64,000 nucleotides of DNA, from positions 806,001-870,000 of the forward strand of contig NZ_VOAZ01000001.1 in the NCBI RefSeq assembly GCF_008369115.1. Reading direction: 5' to 3'. Shown here in pieces: positions 15,494 through 24,573 of this stretch. The notes beneath the pieces were generated by a model, which made no database searches, had not been told where the DNA came from, and worked only from the letters and a program-made list of their open reading frames with translations. This DNA is from Psychrobacter sp. ANT_WB68. GTDB lineage: Bacteria > Pseudomonadota > Gammaproteobacteria > Pseudomonadales > Moraxellaceae. The position numbers and the translations under genes were made by a program. Numbering within the stretch: the first letter of the stretch is position 1; each line of letters begins with the position of its first letter.

Positions 15494-16240
15494 ATGAGTG
15501 AGTCAATAAAAATTTTAAGGTTGTTCGAATCAGATGACCGAATGAATAAATTCCAAAATTTATTTAAACAACTCATCTATGTTTTGTCAGAAGAAAACAT
15601 TCAATATGTGATTATTGGCACAGTTGCATATTCAGAGTATGCACCTCCTCGTGCGACCACTAATATTAATTTCATGATCTTTGAAAGTGACTGCTGTAAA
15701 CTTGAAAGCGTCCTTAAAGAACATGAGATTGATTTTATACGGAATGCCTACCAACAGCTCATCATTGCTGTCAAAGATGATAGTGATGAGACCAAAAAAT
15801 ATCCTCTTGAACTTTCATTCCAAAGCGCCCCTAAAGGTCTTGCATTTAGTCAGCTCATACCTAAAGAGATGTTTGGTGTGGCTGATATACTTGTCGCCAG
15901 CCCTGAAGTATTAGTAGCATTATGGTGTCTGGCAGTGAGTAATGGTTATTCTAAATCTTATTACGATGCCCAAATGATGATTAAGCTACAGTTGGCAGAG
16001 GTTGATAGATGCATTGTTGTGATTGAAAATATTCCTGAGAGTGATGCCAATAAAGTATTGCGCTCAATTCTCACAGGCAAAGCAATGTATGTCGATACGA
16101 TCAATATGGATGAAGGATTTATAATGCCATCTGTTCTGTTCCAAACTCATGAAGAAATTGAGCTGGCGAAAGCTCATCGTTATCAAGCGTCGCAAGAGCG
16201 TCGGCGTCAATTGTATGAAGGGATGCAACAGACAAAATAA
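15494..16240 (+). CDS. Nucleotidyltransferase-fold protein, probably catalytically degenerate
   Basis: 248 residues. Residues about 34-60 ('NIQYVIIGTVAYSEYAPPRA' then 'TTNINFMIF') have the layout of an AbiEii/MNT-type nucleotidyltransferase (GGxAxxxxGxxRxTxDID). However, the second glycine is replaced and the metal-binding D-x-D appears as N-I-N. The middle part ('PKEMFGVADILVASPEVLVAL') fits the following helical region. Inference: a non-catalytic or decaying nucleotidyltransferase-like protein, perhaps once half of an antitoxin/toxin pair; no partner gene is adjacent. It lies beside IS debris, consistent with accessory DNA. Confidence 0.6.
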   Translation: MSESIKILRLFESDDRMNKFQNLFKQLIYVLSEENIQYVIIGTVAYSEYAPPRATTNINFMIFESDCCKLESVLKEHEIDFIRNAYQQLIIAVKDDSDETKKYPLELSFQSAPKGLAFSQLIPKEMFGVADILVASPEVLVALWCLAVSNGYSKSYYDAQMMIKLQLAEVDRCIVVIENIPESDANKVLRSILTGKAMYVDTINMDEGFIMPSVLFQTHEEIELAKAHRYQASQERRRQLYEGMQQTK

Positions 16241-16327
16241 TGCGGTGGTTTTCGCTTTTATTATACTGAGCTTATAAGTCGGTAAAATGGACGAATAATA
16301 AAAGCGTTAGCTTGATGGTAAACATAT

Positions 16328-17047
16328 TTAAGCAGACTGCTCTAAAGCATTTTTACAAGCTTCAGCCAAATAAGGATCAACCGTATCCTGTTTAACCAGC
16401 CACTTCAGATAGCCAGCACCCTCAGAACTAGTGGCTAAATCTGCAATAGCCTCACCTTTATGCTTACCAAAACTCATATGCGTGGGTACGCGCGCCATTT
16501 CACTAAATTCATATAAGCTCTCTACATCACTTATCTCATGACCTTGGCTATTTGCCAAATCAATCAAACTACCAAGCACCAGCTCAGTGAAGTAAATATC
16601 AGCAATGGCAGCATGAGCATCTCTTGCTTGAGCACGTGCTATATCACGGTGGAAATGATAGAGCAGGGATACTAGCTTATGGCTCTCAAGTGTAGGAAGA
16701 AGATAGTTAGCTATTGCGTTGGTACATATCAGATTAGGACTATGAGTAACGCCAGCATTTTTAAGAACGGCCATATCAAAATCGATATTGTGACCAATCA
16801 AGTACTCAACACTGTTAGGTAGTCTAAAATCTGTATGAGGTTGTTCATCCGCCACATCCTCATCACAGATGTGCGATATCGCCATAGAGCCCAAGCTAAT
16901 TTCTTTAAGCGGATTAAAACGCTTCGCTCTTGGCGCTTGTAATACAGTCACCTTGCCATTAATGATATCAACAATAGAGTAGGCGGCCTCAGTCATATGT
17001 GGATCAACAAGTCCGGTTGTTTCAGTGTCGAGTATGTATGTGTTCAT
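16328..17047 (-). CDS. DEDDh 3'-5' exonuclease, ExoX-like
   Basis: 239 residues. The exonuclease motifs are visible: 'ILDTETTGL' (Exo I), 'IGHNIDFDMAVLKNAGV' (Exo II) and 'RDAHAAIADIYFTE' (Exo III with H and D). The C-terminal region 'FGKHKGEAIADLATS...YLKWLVKQ' matches the small domain found at the end of exodeoxyribonuclease X. Expected role: removal of single-stranded DNA 3' ends in repair or mismatch correction. It stands alone, convergent with the nucleotidyltransferase-like gene and divergent from the MocR gene. Likely a chromosomal gene. Confidence 0.85.
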   Translation of the reverse strand: MNTYILDTETTGLVDPHMTEAAYSIVDIINGKVTVLQAPRAKRFNPLKEISLGSMAISHICDEDVADEQPHTDFRLPNSVEYLIGHNIDFDMAVLKNAGVTHSPNLICTNAIANYLLPTLESHKLVSLLYHFHRDIARAQARDAHAAIADIYFTELVLGSLIDLANSQGHEISDVESLYEFSEMARVPTHMSFGKHKGEAIADLATSSEGAGYLKWLVKQDTVDPYLAEACKNALEQSA

Positions 17048-17225
17048 AATTGGCCTTGATAAATATGAGGAGCTTAGTAGTCTAATATAAGTAGTTCCAT
17101 TATAGCAGTCTATTCTGAGTGGCCTATTAACTGATTAATTGGTCTTATTAGGAGGTTTAAGCGATATGCTTATAAAGGTTTGCTATGATATTTAATTAGC
17201 CCTCTATTAAAAACGGAGTTTAAAA

Positions 17226-18593
17226 TTGAAGAAGTTCGAAAAAATATGTCTATTAGTAATTGATGACATTAAGTCTGGTAGAAAGAAGGTTGGAGATAAA
17301 ATACCTTCAATTCGAGCTATGTCAAAGAAATATCAGGTTTCAAGAAATACTATAGTGAATGCTTATAATATTTTATTGGAACAAAGTTGGATCAAGGCGC
17401 TTCCTAAGTCTGGGTTTTACGTCAGTGAAGATTTATCCAGTAAAGAAACTCATAGCACTATGTTAGATTTAACTAATTTTTACAATGGAGTCGATTTACT
17501 AGAACAACAATTAGTCAATGAATATAACCATCGACCTGGTGAAGGAAGATACCCTAGAGAATATATGGATAACCTTAATCTAGATAGTTATTTAGGACAT
17601 CCAAATTATGGAGAAAAACCATTATATTTTGACTATGGCTATGGTGACCCAGCCGGGAACAGCATGCTTCGAGGATTTATTGTCGAAATACTCAAAAAGC
17701 ACTCTCTTAGCGTTGCGCCACAGAATTTATTAATGACGCATGGGACTAATCACAGTCTAGATTTGATCATTAGGCACTTTCTAAATGAAGGAGATAGCGT
17801 AATAGTGGAATCTCCTGGATACTACCCTTTATTTAGTAAACTTAAGTTAAATCCAGTTAATGTGATTCCTATAAAAAGAACTAAGTTTGGTATAGATGTT
17901 AATAGTTTAGAGACGATCATTAAAAAGAGTAATCCTAAGATTTTCTTCTTACAGCCCTTTGCTCACAATCCTACAGGGACAGATTTAACAGTAGAAAATA
18001 TCAACTCTATTAAGTCAGTATGTATGGCGCATAATGTCCTTATTGTCGAAGATGACCCGTTTCTGTTAATTAGGAATAATGCAGCCAGCTATCTTTTTGG
18101 TGAAGATTCTCCTGTAATTTATTTAAGTAGCTTTTCGAAAACAGTCTCAGCCTCATTAGGATGTGGTTTTATAGTCGCATCTACGAAATTGATAAAGTCA
18201 CTCACACGCTTAAAAATGATAACGATTATTAATACATCATCAATAATTGAGAATATTCTTAATCACTTGATAAGTAGCGGTACTTTAAACAATCATTTAC
18301 AAACATTCAAAACTCTATCATACGAGAAGTCGGCTGACTCGATAAAGGACTTAAGTAAAGTCGAAGACTTAGAGCTTTATCCTCACAACCCTGGAGGCCA
18401 TTTCTTATGGTTCCGTATTCCAATGGACGATAGAAAAGTACTTAAGCAGGCAAGGAGTAATAATATTTTTATTGCTCCGGGAAACCTTTTCTTTCCTGCA
18501 GAAAACGGCTACTTCGCATTAAGAATTAATAAGTTTTATGTAGATCAAACCACTGTTAGATTTCTTGAGAAGGAGGTATTTAATAGAGAATAA
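17226..18593 (+). CDS. MocR/GntR-family PLP-dependent transcription regulator
   Basis: 455 residues: an N-terminal GntR winged helix (residues 1-70, 'KIPSIRAMSKKYQVSRNTIV') fused to an aminotransferase class I fold. The PLP-site motifs are 'HNPTGTDL', 'IVEDDPF' and 'SSFSKTVSASLGCG', with the Schiff-base lysine in SFSK. The start codon is TTG with CGGAG seven bases ahead. MocR regulators bind an amine-containing effector or PLP and usually control a neighbouring operon. Here the next genes encode HMG-CoA reductase and a transporter, so these are the likely targets. Confidence 0.9.
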   Translation: MKKFEKICLLVIDDIKSGRKKVGDKIPSIRAMSKKYQVSRNTIVNAYNILLEQSWIKALPKSGFYVSEDLSSKETHSTMLDLTNFYNGVDLLEQQLVNEYNHRPGEGRYPREYMDNLNLDSYLGHPNYGEKPLYFDYGYGDPAGNSMLRGFIVEILKKHSLSVAPQNLLMTHGTNHSLDLIIRHFLNEGDSVIVESPGYYPLFSKLKLNPVNVIPIKRTKFGIDVNSLETIIKKSNPKIFFLQPFAHNPTGTDLTVENINSIKSVCMAHNVLIVEDDPFLLIRNNAASYLFGEDSPVIYLSSFSKTVSASLGCGFIVASTKLIKSLTRLKMITIINTSSIIENILNHLISSGTLNNHLQTFKTLSYEKSADSIKDLSKVEDLELYPHNPGGHFLWFRIPMDDRKVLKQARSNNIFIAPGNLFFPAENGYFALRINKFYVDQTTVRFLEKEVFNRE

Positions 18594-19062
18594 AATTGGT
18601 GCTTCGTTACTAGATTTCTAGCAATTAATCTGTGTTTCAATAGGTCTTTCTATATCACCCTCCTGACTAAATCAAAGTCAAATATAGCCTTCAGCGATAG
18701 TGCAAAATTGTCTAATTTTATATCATAAAACTATTCTACTAAGGCAATATTAATAGCCAGAACCTTATTCGATTTTTTTTGAAAAAAACGTAATTCTCAT
18801 TCTCAAGGACGACAGCTAGCTATAAAAATGGGTACAGTTTCGAGTGAAAAAACATTTCTGTACCCTAGGAGTAAGACTAAACTCATGGTATTTCTATAGT
18901 AACTAGCTAAAGTGGCATTGCCACGAGAAACTTGAAGGTTTAGTTAGGTAGATTTATACCAAGGCATTTTTGGTGCGTATCTAAATTTTTGTCTGGTGCA
19001 GAAAGCATATCAAATGCCTATCAAACCCTTCTTCATGGAATTATTTTACAGGACGTATCCCT
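18594..19062. promoter_or_regulatory. Intergenic region with a long-spaced inverted repeat before the HMG-CoA reductase gene
   Basis: No gene seen in 469 bp. At 18830-18837 and 18858-18865 lie GGGTACAG and CTGTACCC, perfect 8-bp arms separated by 20 bp. MocR-type regulators, which dimerise with widely spaced DNA-binding heads, are known to use spaced repeats like this. There is no T-run after it, so it is not an obvious terminator. Candidate operator for the MocR product. Confidence 0.45.
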
Positions 19063-20346
19063 ATGAAAAATTTAACCTCTTCTTCAAGACTTGCGGGTTT
19101 TCACAAGCTGCAACACAAGCAGCGTCTCGACAAAATATCTGATTTTTTAGGAAAAAGTGCATTCAATCAAGAGCACTTTCTAGATACAGGCAATACTAAC
19201 TTCAAAGTTGTCGACAATATGGTTGAGAATGCAATCGGGACTATGAATATACCTGTGGGCATTGCCACTAATATGATAGTCGATGGTAAAGATAAGCTTG
19301 TTCCTATGGCAACTGAAGAGTCTTCAGTTGTTGCTGCTGTTTGTAATGCTGCTAAACAATGTCGAGATACAGGAGGTTTTTATACTTATGCATCTGAACC
19401 TATAATGATCGGTCAGATTCAGTTAATTAATGTTCTTAACCCTGTGATTACTAAGCAAGTGATACTTGAAAATGAGAGCAAGATTAAAAATATATGCAAT
19501 GAAGTAGATCCACTGTTAGTTAAGTTAGGAGGTGGATTCAAAGGTATGGAAGTAAAAGTCTTAGATAATGGTCATGAGTATAATGTCATCGTCCATATTC
19601 TTGTAAATACTTGCGATGCTATGGGTGCAAATGCGGTGAACTCTATGGTTGAAGCATTATCGCCAGTGTTAGAGAGCTTGACAGGTACTAAAGCCAATAT
19701 GAGGATTTTATCTAACCTTGCAGATAAACGTTTATCTATGGCAAGAGCCACTTGGAATACCGATGAAATAGGAGGGGAGGAAGTTAGAGATGCCATGTTA
19801 TCAGCATTTAGGTTTGCAGATTCAGATCCATATCGAGCAGCTACGCATAACAAAGGCATCATGAATGGGATATCAGCTGTTATCTTAGCTACAGGCAATG
19901 ATACACGTGCGATAGAAGCAGGTGCTCATGCTTACGCTTGCAGGACTGGTCAATATCGTAGTTTATCTAGTTGGAGTGTCGATAAAGACGGTAATTTATG
20001 CGGCAGTTTAGAGCTACCCATGGCAGTAGGGTTAATTGGTGGTGCTACTAAAGTACATCCAACGGCTCAGCAGAACTTAGAGATTCTTAGTATTGAGTCT
20101 GCAGATGAACTGGCTAGAATTACCTGTGCTGTTGGCCTTGCCCAAAATTTTGCTGCAATGAAAGCATTAGTAACCACAGGTATTCAAAAAGGTCACATGT
20201 CACTACATGCAAAAAACATAGTCGCGATGGCTGGAGCTACTACGGATGAAATCGATAAAGTAACTGAATTACTAGTCCAGGGCGGTAAGATACGTATAGA
20301 CGTGGCTGAGGAAATATTAGCAAGCTTACGCAATACCAGTATGTAG
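19063..20346 (+). CDS. mvaA: Hydroxymethylglutaryl-CoA reductase, class II (degradative type)
   Basis: 427 residues, normal for class II HMGR. Motifs seen: 'ENAIGTMNIPVGIA' with the catalytic glutamate, 'MATEESSVVAAVCNAAK', 'DAMGANAVNSM', 'HNKGIMNGISAVILATGND' with the lysine/aspartate region, and 'MSLHAKNIV' with the late histidine. Class II enzymes of bacteria that eat mevalonate oxidise mevalonate plus CoA to HMG-CoA; HMG-CoA lyase would then give acetoacetate and acetyl-CoA. Other mevalonate-pathway kinases are not in the window, which favours a catabolic role. It lies downstream of the MocR gene and upstream of a transporter pair. Confidence 0.92.
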   Translation: MKNLTSSSRLAGFHKLQHKQRLDKISDFLGKSAFNQEHFLDTGNTNFKVVDNMVENAIGTMNIPVGIATNMIVDGKDKLVPMATEESSVVAAVCNAAKQCRDTGGFYTYASEPIMIGQIQLINVLNPVITKQVILENESKIKNICNEVDPLLVKLGGGFKGMEVKVLDNGHEYNVIVHILVNTCDAMGANAVNSMVEALSPVLESLTGTKANMRILSNLADKRLSMARATWNTDEIGGEEVRDAMLSAFRFADSDPYRAATHNKGIMNGISAVILATGNDTRAIEAGAHAYACRTGQYRSLSSWSVDKDGNLCGSLELPMAVGLIGGATKVHPTAQQNLEILSIESADELARITCAVGLAQNFAAMKALVTTGIQKGHMSLHAKNIVAMAGATTDEIDKVTELLVQGGKIRIDVAEEILASLRNTSM

Positions 20347-20440
20347 AAAATTAAGAAGAGTTCAGTCTAGACTTAAGTGCGAAGCTAAATGCTTGCTTCT
20401 AGACAGTCACTCTAAACTTTATATGGTGACAAGGATGAAC

Positions 20441-20872
20441 ATGAATATGGAAAGTTCAGAGAGCAACTTAGTAGAAGTATGGGGTGATACGGTTAATTTT
20501 AGGTCAATGCTATTCGCTATAGTGATAGGTAGCGTAGTTAGTACAGGCACTTTTTTATTAGCCAGGTTTTATATGTCTTCGCTATCTGGAGACCCAACTC
20601 TTCTAAATGGTTATGCGATGCTAATTGGTTTAGGAGGCTGCTTGCTATCAGGCTTTATTTGCTCAGTGATGTTTAAACCTGCGAGAATAGTAATAGCAAG
20701 TAGTGAGGATAACAGCGAAAATATCAAAGAGTTTATTGTTGGCCTAATAAGAGATGATCCTAATTATACTAGTGTAAATGACCTACCTTCTGAAGTTAAA
20801 GAAGAGCTGGATTTATTAAAACTGATGCCGGTGTTTCAGGAAGCTGAAGCAATTGTGAAGAAAGAATCATGA
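20441..20872 (+). CDS. Small two-helix membrane protein, probable partner of the TctA-like transporter
   Basis: 143 residues from the ATG preceded by AAGGATG; a longer frame opens with TTG at 20393. Two hydrophobic segments ('SMLFAIVIGSVVSTGTFLLA' and 'YAMLIGLGGCLLSGFICSVM') are followed by an acidic soluble tail of about 65 residues. It does not look like classical TctB, which has four membrane helices. Its place between the HMGR and TctA-type genes suggests a subunit or regulator of that transporter. Family not recognised. Confidence 0.65.
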   Translation: MNMESSESNLVEVWGDTVNFRSMLFAIVIGSVVSTGTFLLARFYMSSLSGDPTLLNGYAMLIGLGGCLLSGFICSVMFKPARIVIASSEDNSENIKEFIVGLIRDDPNYTSVNDLPSEVKEELDLLKLMPVFQEAEAIVKKES

Positions 20873-20997
20873 TGAATAAATGATTTTATTTCTGATAAGC
20901 ACTTACGTCAGAGTAATTTAGTAATTAGCTAAAGATAGAGTTCAAGCATATTTATATTTATTACTAATAACTGATACAGACTTCAAGGAAGAAGGTA

Positions 20998-22371
20998 ATG
21001 TTACATGAAATTTTGATTCAGTTTTGGCCGGCTCTTATGTACGGCGTAGCTGGAGCTATTATTTTTTCGTTAATTGGCATGGTCTCTGGAACAGACGAAA
21101 CAGCAACAATGGTACCGCTTACGTTAATGGTGATAATAATTGGTGCGCCACCAGCTGCGGTTTTTACCTTTTGGATGGCAGGGGCTGTTTCTAAACATAT
21201 GACTCATGCAATACCAACGGCGCTCTTAGGTATCCCTGGAGACACAATGGCGACTCCAATGTTGGAAGAAGCCGATCTCTTAAGAAAGTTAGGCATACCA
21301 CATATTGCCCTCAAAAAAATGATTTCAAGCTCGATAATATCTGCTTTTATTGCTGTTGTTGCAGCCGTTGGTTTTGCATTAATTCTAGCTCCGTTTGGCG
21401 ATATTATTACTAAATTTGCGCCATGGATATTTTTAATAGCAGCTATATTAATTGCTTATTTCTCTAAAGGTAAATGGGCCTCAGTACTTATATTAATCCC
21501 CTTTGTAACTTTTATCCTGGCTCTGAAGGCTTTTACAGGACAATACGATACTAAACTTGGTGTCACCTACTTTTTAGCCATTGCTATTGGTCCTTTAATA
21601 GCTGACTTATTTACAGTTATGAGTCCTATAGGAAGAAAAACGCAATCTAGAGAAAAGGAAAACGAGATTCAAATTGCACCTGATTTGAAGTTATGGCAGG
21701 GTTATTTTCCTAATCCGTTCAAAATTTTGGATAGGACGCAGATTAAATTTACAGTGATAACTTCATTGATATCTAGTGCTACTTTCGTATTTAGCCCTGT
21801 AGCTATGACTGTTATATTGGGAGAGTTCGTAGGGTCGCGTATTAAAAATACATATCATCGACTGACTACCGTGCTTTCTTCTAAGAATGGTGTGACTGAG
21901 TCTACTTATATTGCAGAAGCACTAATTCCATTAATCGCTTTTGGTTTACCGCTTAGTCCAGTTGCTGCTGGTCCAGCAGCCCCTTTATTCAATGCGCCTC
22001 CTGTTTTTAATGTTGAGACTGCAGAGATGGCTGGCAATAACCTGCATCACTTACTTAGTCCTATGGATTTCCTTTTCTATGGAATATTGTCTGTAATACT
22101 TGCCGCTATGATTGCCTACCCCTTTTCCATGAACTACGCTAGAAATGCAGCTCTATTTGTAGTTAAAAAAATTAGCCATGAAGCGATTATCGCTACCTTC
22201 ATCGGCCTGATTCTAGTAATCAGTATATGGGAAGGAGGGTTAATAGGGGTATTTACAGTTATATCACTTGGGTTGTTAGGTGGACTTTTATCAAAACACT
22301 TTTCCTTCAATACTGGGTGTCAATTCATGGGTTATTACGTTGCTGTTTTATCTATCCCTGCAATTCTTTAA
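20998..22371 (+). CDS. TctA-family (tripartite tricarboxylate transporter-type) permease
   Basis: 457 residues with about ten to twelve hydrophobic segments. The N-terminal region has the TctA pattern: 'GTDETATMVPLTLMVI', then 'PTALLGIPGDTMATPML'. A second glycine/proline-rich re-entrant motif, 'ALIPLIAFGLPLSPVAAGPA', occurs in the second half. TctA permeases import carboxylates. No periplasmic TctC-type binding protein is nearby. With the MocR and HMGR genes upstream, mevalonate or a related short carboxylate is the most economical substrate guess; this is inference. Confidence 0.85.
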   Translation: MLHEILIQFWPALMYGVAGAIIFSLIGMVSGTDETATMVPLTLMVIIIGAPPAAVFTFWMAGAVSKHMTHAIPTALLGIPGDTMATPMLEEADLLRKLGIPHIALKKMISSSIISAFIAVVAAVGFALILAPFGDIITKFAPWIFLIAAILIAYFSKGKWASVLILIPFVTFILALKAFTGQYDTKLGVTYFLAIAIGPLIADLFTVMSPIGRKTQSREKENEIQIAPDLKLWQGYFPNPFKILDRTQIKFTVITSLISSATFVFSPVAMTVILGEFVGSRIKNTYHRLTTVLSSKNGVTESTYIAEALIPLIAFGLPLSPVAAGPAAPLFNAPPVFNVETAEMAGNNLHHLLSPMDFLFYGILSVILAAMIAYPFSMNYARNAALFVVKKISHEAIIATFIGLILVISIWEGGLIGVFTVISLGLLGGLLSKHFSFNTGCQFMGYYVAVLSIPAIL

Positions 22372-22825
22372 TGCTTCGATCTTGTATAGATATATTCAGC
22401 TAAGCCCCAATCAAAGTATTTAAAAGCTAATTTTTTTCGTAGTTAGTCAAATGCTTTTGAGTTTTTACGGAGCTATGCTAAAAAATTGTAGAGTGAGACT
22501 TAATGATCTAATCGTCTGGATACTCAGATTGGATTCATCAAGCAGTAGAGAAATTAATAAAGTTAAATTACAAGGAAGAATTTAGCTTTCAAAGGGAGAA
22601 TGCATTTGTTAGCGTTACTGGAATTTTTAACAATTATAATCACCCCTCCCTCCCCAAAAAAATAGCACCGCTCAGCGATAGAAATTCTTGTAAAAAACCA
22701 TAAAAAAACTGCGTAGCCCTTATATTTAAGTACTACGCAGTTCAACAGTTTTTGAATATCAGTACTTGAGCCTCTATCGACGCCTGAAAATACCAATCAA
22801 GCGTCAATATGCTTAAGCATTGTGA
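22372..22825. other. Intergenic stretch between convergent permease and peroxiredoxin genes
   Basis: 454 bp without a convincing gene. A minus-strand open frame of 77 codons is low complexity in character and has no ribosome site. Contains the terminator at 22708-22742. Confidence 0.5.
22708..22742 (-). terminator. Terminator of the peroxiredoxin gene
   Basis: Stem AACTGCGTAG / CTACGCAGTT with a 15-nt loop, followed by seven Ts on the minus strand. It lies about 85 bp after the peroxiredoxin stop codon. Confidence 0.8.
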
Positions 22826-23353
22826 TTAAGCATTACTTTTCAAATACGCTAACATGGTGTCTGCATCTGATACTTCAAACGGGTCTATTGGGCAGTTGTC
22901 GCCAAAATCAGATTCCTTAAACACTTTTTTGATTGCTTTATTGTCGACATACATTGAATAACGCCATGAGCGCATACCAAAGCCAAGATTACTCTTATCA
23001 ACCAGCATGCCCATTTTACGAGTAAACTCACCATTGCCATCAGGAAGCAAGAAAACGTTTTCACGGTTTTGCTTTAGGCCCCATTGGTACATGACGAAGG
23101 CATCATTAACAGAAATGCAAATGATTTCATCTACACCTAACGACTTAAACTCATTGTAAAGCTCTTCATAACGCGGTAGATGGCTGGTCGAACAAGTGGG
23201 TGTAAAGGCACCTGGTAGTGAGAACACAACCACTTTTTTATTGGCAAATAACTCATCTGTGGTTAGGTCATACCACTTGAATGGGTTGTCTCCTCCGACA
23301 GAGTCATCACGGACACGGGTTTTGAAAGTCACATCAGGTACATGGGTAATCAT
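22826..23353 (-). CDS. Peroxiredoxin (Prx5/type II, AhpC-TSA superfamily)
   Basis: 175 residues. The peroxidatic site '[16 protein letters not shown]' is intact (cysteine near residue 53), followed by '[13 protein letters not shown]', typical of the Prx5 group. A further cysteine in '[18 protein letters not shown]' near residue 157 could be the resolving one. It would reduce H2O2 and organic peroxides in the cytoplasm using glutathione/glutaredoxin or thioredoxin. Single gene with its own terminator. Confidence 0.92.
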   Translation of the reverse strand: MITHVPDVTFKTRVRDDSVGGDNPFKWYDLTTDELFANKKVVVFSLPGAFTPTCSTSHLPRYEELYNEFKSLGVDEIICISVNDAFVMYQWGLKQNRENVFLLPDGNGEFTRKMGMLVDKSNLGFGMRSWRYSMYVDNKAIKKVFKESDFGDNCPIDPFEVSDADTMLAYLKSNA

Positions 23354-23487
23354 TATTTACTCCGATTTAGGTTATTGTCTTTTTGTTTTCAAAATGCTTC
23401 ATTTATATAATAATAGTTATAGCAATCCATAAGCAAATCTTTAAGCTTATATTCACTATATAAGCTATCAAAATATATGGGCTTTTT

Positions 23488-23600
23488 TTAGACCATACAA
23501 GCTACGCTAGCTGCTTTGGCCTTCTCGTAAACTGCGCTGCCTTCCAAACCCAGTTCTGCTAACTCATCAAGATATCTTTGAGCACCTTCAGATAAAAGTT
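23488..23600 (-). pseudogene. C-terminal gene fragment before the SMP-30 gene end
   Basis: On the minus strand a frame ending in TAA at 23488 reads 'SEGAQRYLDELAELGLEGSA', then 'VYEKAKAASVACMV'. It looks like the tail of a real protein but has no start and is cut off where the SMP-30 stop codon begins. Parent family not identified; probably left by a deletion. Confidence 0.4.
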
Positions 23601-23602
23601 AG

Positions 23603-24502
23603 CTATGGCGTACCAGCATGACCAACTTTAACCTGTGTAGATAGCATGCGACCTTTAGTCTCAGCGGTACGTGATGCTTCATCCCAATCAGGTGCTGCAC
23701 ACATGAACAAGGTTTTACCATCTTGTCCACCAAGAGCCACTGCAAAAATACCATCAGGTGCGGTATCTACAACTTCTAAAATTTCCCCGCCTTCTTGAAT
23801 ACGAACAGCCCGCTGGTTCAAGGTATCTGCAATCCAAACAGCGCCCTCGCTATCTAATGCGAGACCATCAGGTAAGATACTGGCGTTTTCTATGCGCGCG
23901 CCTACATTCGGCTCATCCCCTAATTCTCCGAAGCTTGCAAAGTCACGCTTCTCTCCCAAAGTCCCATCTTCTTTAATATCGAACTGTGATATTTTATTGC
24001 CAAATAGCTCATTAACGATCAACGTCTTTTGGTCAGCAGAAATGACCATACCGTTTGGAAAAGCTAAGCCTTCTGCCACAATCTGTGAGTGGCCATCAGG
24101 TTTCACCAATATAAGAGCCGCATGGTTATGATCAGCGCCACCCATCAAATCAAAGCCAAAATTACCGACATAAGCATTGCCCTTAGGGGCAACGACCATG
24201 TCATTAGCATGTCCATCACAGTGATTCCAGATATCAGCATGTACGACCAACTCGCCATCATTTTCTAAACGTAAGATTTTCCGATCTTTCATTGAAACGA
24301 CCAGCATACGCCCGTCAGGTAGCCAGCCCAAACCAGAGGGCTGTTGCTCAATATGGACAATTTTTTCTGCGACGCCTTGATCACCCACACGGTAAACGCC
24401 TTTGGTATAAAAGTCGACAAACCATAAGGCGTCTTTATACCAGCGAGGACCTTCTAAGTAATGAAAGCCATCGACGACCACGTTTAATTTGTATTCTGAC
24501 AT
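23603..24502 (-). CDS. SMP-30/gluconolactonase-family hydrolase
   Basis: 299 residues, a six-bladed beta-propeller. Family motifs: 'YLEGPRWYKDALWFVDF' at the N-terminus with the metal-binding glutamate, 'HANDMVVAPKGNAYVGNFGF' with the N-D pair, 'GLAFPNGMVISADQKTLIVNE' and 'LPDGLALDSEGAVWIAD'. Members open sugar lactones or related esters in a metal-dependent way; this substrate is unknown. It is 71 bp downstream of an iron-dependent alcohol dehydrogenase on the same strand, so the two may act on one pathway. Confidence 0.85.
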   Translation of the reverse strand: MSEYKLNVVVDGFHYLEGPRWYKDALWFVDFYTKGVYRVGDQGVAEKIVHIEQQPSGLGWLPDGRMLVVSMKDRKILRLENDGELVVHADIWNHCDGHANDMVVAPKGNAYVGNFGFDLMGGADHNHAALILVKPDGHSQIVAEGLAFPNGMVISADQKTLIVNELFGNKISQFDIKEDGTLGEKRDFASFGELGDEPNVGARIENASILPDGLALDSEGAVWIADTLNQRAVRIQEGGEILEVVDTAPDGIFAVALGGQDGKTLFMCAAPDWDEASRTAETKGRMLSTQVKVGHAGTP

Positions 24503-24573
24503 AATTATTTCCCTTTAGTAGTGGATATCTTCCTTGATAAATAACACTGTTTTAAATAATGCGAGTCTCTTTT

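Noticed and set aside
22563..22796. 77-codon minus-strand open frame between permease and peroxiredoxin genes
   Set aside because: It covers the peroxiredoxin terminator and has no supported start.
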